The position numbers and the translations under genes were made by a program. DNA of 64,000 bases from Candidatus Ribeiella danica. GTDB taxonomy: Bacteria; Chloroflexota; Chloroflexia; Chloroflexales; Roseiflexaceae. The stretch covers positions 186,001 through 250,000 of the forward strand of contig JADKFS010000012.1 of NCBI GenBank assembly GCA_016717335.1. The letters are read 5' to 3'. The notes under the pieces are model-generated. The model was not told where the DNA came from. It did no database searches and saw nothing but the letters and a program-made list of their open reading frames with translations. Numbering within the stretch: the first letter of the stretch is position 1; the number at the start of each line of letters is the position of its first letter. Positions 62,634 through 64,000 of this stretch are shown piece after piece.

Positions 62634-64000
62634 ATGCGACTCTCAACTCTGTTCGGGCGCACCCTGCGCGAGGCGCCGACCGAGGCGGAGCACGCGGCGC
62701 ACCAGCTGGTGCTGCGGGCCGGCCTGGTGCGCTCGCTGCTGGCGGGCGGCTACGCGCTGCTGCCGCTGGGCATGCGCGTCGCGCGGCGGATCGAGGCGAT
62801 CATGCACGAGGAGCTGGCGCGGATCGACGGCCAGGAGCTGCGCACGCCGGTGGTGCAGTCCTCGGCGGCCTGGGAGCAGACCGGCCGCTACGCCGACTAT
62901 GGCCCGCTCATGCTCAGGATGTCCGACCGCTCGGAGCGCGCGCTGATCTTCGCGCCGACCCACGAGGAGGCGATCGCCGAGCTAGCCCGCCGCGAGATCA
63001 CCTCGTACCGCCAATTGCCGGCGCTGGTCTACCAGATCCACACCAAGTACCGCGACGAGATGCGCGCCAAGGGCGGCCTGATGCGCATGCGCGAGTTCAC
63101 GATGCTGGACGCCTACTCGCTCGACGCCGACGCCGCCGGGCTCGACCGGGTCTACGACCGGATCGCGCTGGCGTTCGAGCGCATCCTGCAGCGCTGCGGC
63201 GTGCGCTTCGTCGCCGTCGAGGCCGCCAGCGGCGAGATGGGCGGGCGCGAGGCGCGCGAGTACATGGCGATCTCGCAGGCCGGCGAGGATATGCTGGCGA
63301 TCTGCCCGTCGTGCGGCTACGCGGCGAACGTCGAGGTGGCCGTGTCCGCCTCCGCGGCAACGTTCGAACGCTCGAACGTTCAAACGTTCGAACGCTCGGA
63401 GGAGGTGGCGACGCCCGCGTGCAAGACGATCGCCGAGCTGGCGGCCTTCCTGGGGGTGCCCGAGTCGGCCACGGCCAAGGCAGTGTTCTTCGACACGCCC
63501 GAGCGCGGGCTGCTGTTCGCGGTGATCCGCGGCGACCTGGAGGTGAATGAGGCCAAGCTGCGCACGGCGGCCGGCGTCTCGGCGCTGGCGCCCGCCACGG
63601 CCGAGCAGATCGCCGCGGCCGGCGCGGTGCCCGGCTATGCCTCGCCGGTTGGGCTGCGCGTGCGCGCGGACCAAGGCGCCGCGGGCGTGCTCGTCATCGC
63701 CGACCAGTCGGTCGTCGCGGCCGAGCCGCTGGTGGCCGGCGCGAACCGCGAGGGCTACCACGCGACCGGCGTGATCTACGGGCGCGACTGGCAGGCCACC
63801 ACGGTCGCGGACATCGCCGCGGTGCAAGCGGGCGACCCGTGCGCGCGCTGCGGCGCGGCGCTGCAGCTCGAAAAGGGCATCGAGGTCGGCCATATCTTCA
63901 AGCTCGGCACGCGCTACACCGAGGCGCTCGGCGCGACCTACCTCGACCAGGACGGCGCGGCGCGGCCGGTCGTGATGGGCTCCTACGGCATCGGCGTCGA
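62634..64000 (+). CDS. proS: Prolyl-tRNA synthetase (3' end outside window), with a repeat insert
   Basis: 455 residues are visible, open to the window end. It begins STLFGRTLREAPTEAE, the bacterial-type ProRS start. Class II motif 2 is seen (IHTKYRDEMRAKGGLMRMREF), then the editing (INS) domain from about residue 250 (CKTIAELAAFLGV, TAKAVFFDT), and GSYGIGV at the edge. It charges tRNA-Pro. A heptamer array at 63350-63402 adds about 18 residues between the zinc-type segment CPSCGYAANVE and the editing domain. GGAGGAAGT precedes ATG 62634. Regulated by the T-box leader. Confidence 0.96.
   Translation, partial: MRLSTLFGRTLREAPTEAEHAAHQLVLRAGLVRSLLAGGYALLPLGMRVARRIEAIMHEELARIDGQELRTPVVQSSAAWEQTGRYADYGPLMLRMSDRSERALIFAPTHEEAIAELARREITSYRQLPALVYQIHTKYRDEMRAKGGLMRMREFTMLDAYSLDADAAGLDRVYDRIALAFERILQRCGVRFVAVEAASGEMGGREAREYMAISQAGEDMLAICPSCGYAANVEVAVSASAATFERSNVQTFERSEEVATPACKTIAELAAFLGVPESATAKAVFFDTPERGLLFAVIRGDLEVNEAKLRTAAGVSALAPATAEQIAAAGAVPGYASPVGLRVRADQGAAGVLVIADQSVVAAEPLVAGANREGYHATGVIYGRDWQATTVADIAAVQAGDPCARCGAALQLEKGIEVGHIFKLGTRYTEALGATYLDQDGAARPVVMGSYGIGV
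63350..63402. repeat. In-frame AACGTTCGAACGCTC array inside proS
   Basis: GAACGTT-family words in both orientations (AACGTTCGAACGCTCGAACG, then TTCAAACGTTCGAACGCTC) encode TFERSNVQTFERSE. It is the same word family as in uvrA at 24478-24640. Confidence 0.9.

Overview
The window is GC-rich, densely coding bacterial DNA. The mix of genes (UDP-sulfoquinovose synthase beside a galactolipid-synthase-type glycosyltransferase, a T-box-controlled proS, sigma70-like promoters, many short tandem repeats between genes) fits a Chloroflexota-type bacterium, perhaps close to Roseiflexaceae. That is an impression from gene content, not a proven placement. No rRNA or tRNA gene was recognised. The first gene (a cyclase) and the last (proS) are cut by the window edges.

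Layout. 1-3.6 kb: end of a PAS/class III cyclase gene, a WYL regulator, and a helical protein with a repetitive N-terminal tail. 3.7-4.9 kb: non-coding tandem repeats. 4.9-20.8 kb: a defence island. An Mrr-type nuclease gene and a small XRE regulator gene point left. Pointing right is a six-gene operon that matches the phosphorothioate (PT) cassette sspBCD-sspFGH: DUF4007 protein, large P-loop ATPase, PAPS-reductase-like PP-loop enzyme, DptF-type ATPase, an unrecognised 556-residue protein, and a DptH/FtsK-type translocase. The translocase gene is broken by an apparent one-base deletion just before its Walker A motif. Two copies of a palindromic site lie between the divergent units. Minisatellites with units of about 90 and 84 bp flank the island.

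21.5-31.1 kb: housekeeping and miscellaneous genes: dienelactone hydrolase, DinB-like protein, uvrA, EI24-type membrane protein, a two-component system, a secreted esterase-like lipoprotein and a small membrane protein. 31.6-52.2 kb: a long co-directional carbohydrate or polyol locus. It has GlcD/GlcF-like oxidase subunits, three xylose-isomerase-like TIM barrels, two UPF0261 (Tm-1-like) proteins with one pfam09370 TIM-barrel partner, a creatininase-family protein, a VOC protein, a Gfo/Idh/MocA dehydrogenase, a complete ABC importer with two different ATPases and a small membrane protein, a cupin, a GntR regulator and an SDR. 52.4-64 kb: a phasin-like helical protein, a tyrosine recombinase, a membrane protein, a HipA-like/DUF3037 pair, sqdB plus a glycosyltransferase, plsY, a GNAT protein, a thioesterase, and T-box-regulated proS.

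The most unusual feature of the whole window is its repeats. About ten different 7- or 8-bp words occur in short tandem arrays, many with an opposing complementary arm so that they form long hairpins. They sit at most gene borders of the 31-62 kb region. They also lie inside genes as in-frame inserts (three places in uvrA, one in proS), at the C-terminus of the recombinase, and between sspC and sspD. A second class consists of long perfect hairpins with 3-nt loops in intergenic spaces.
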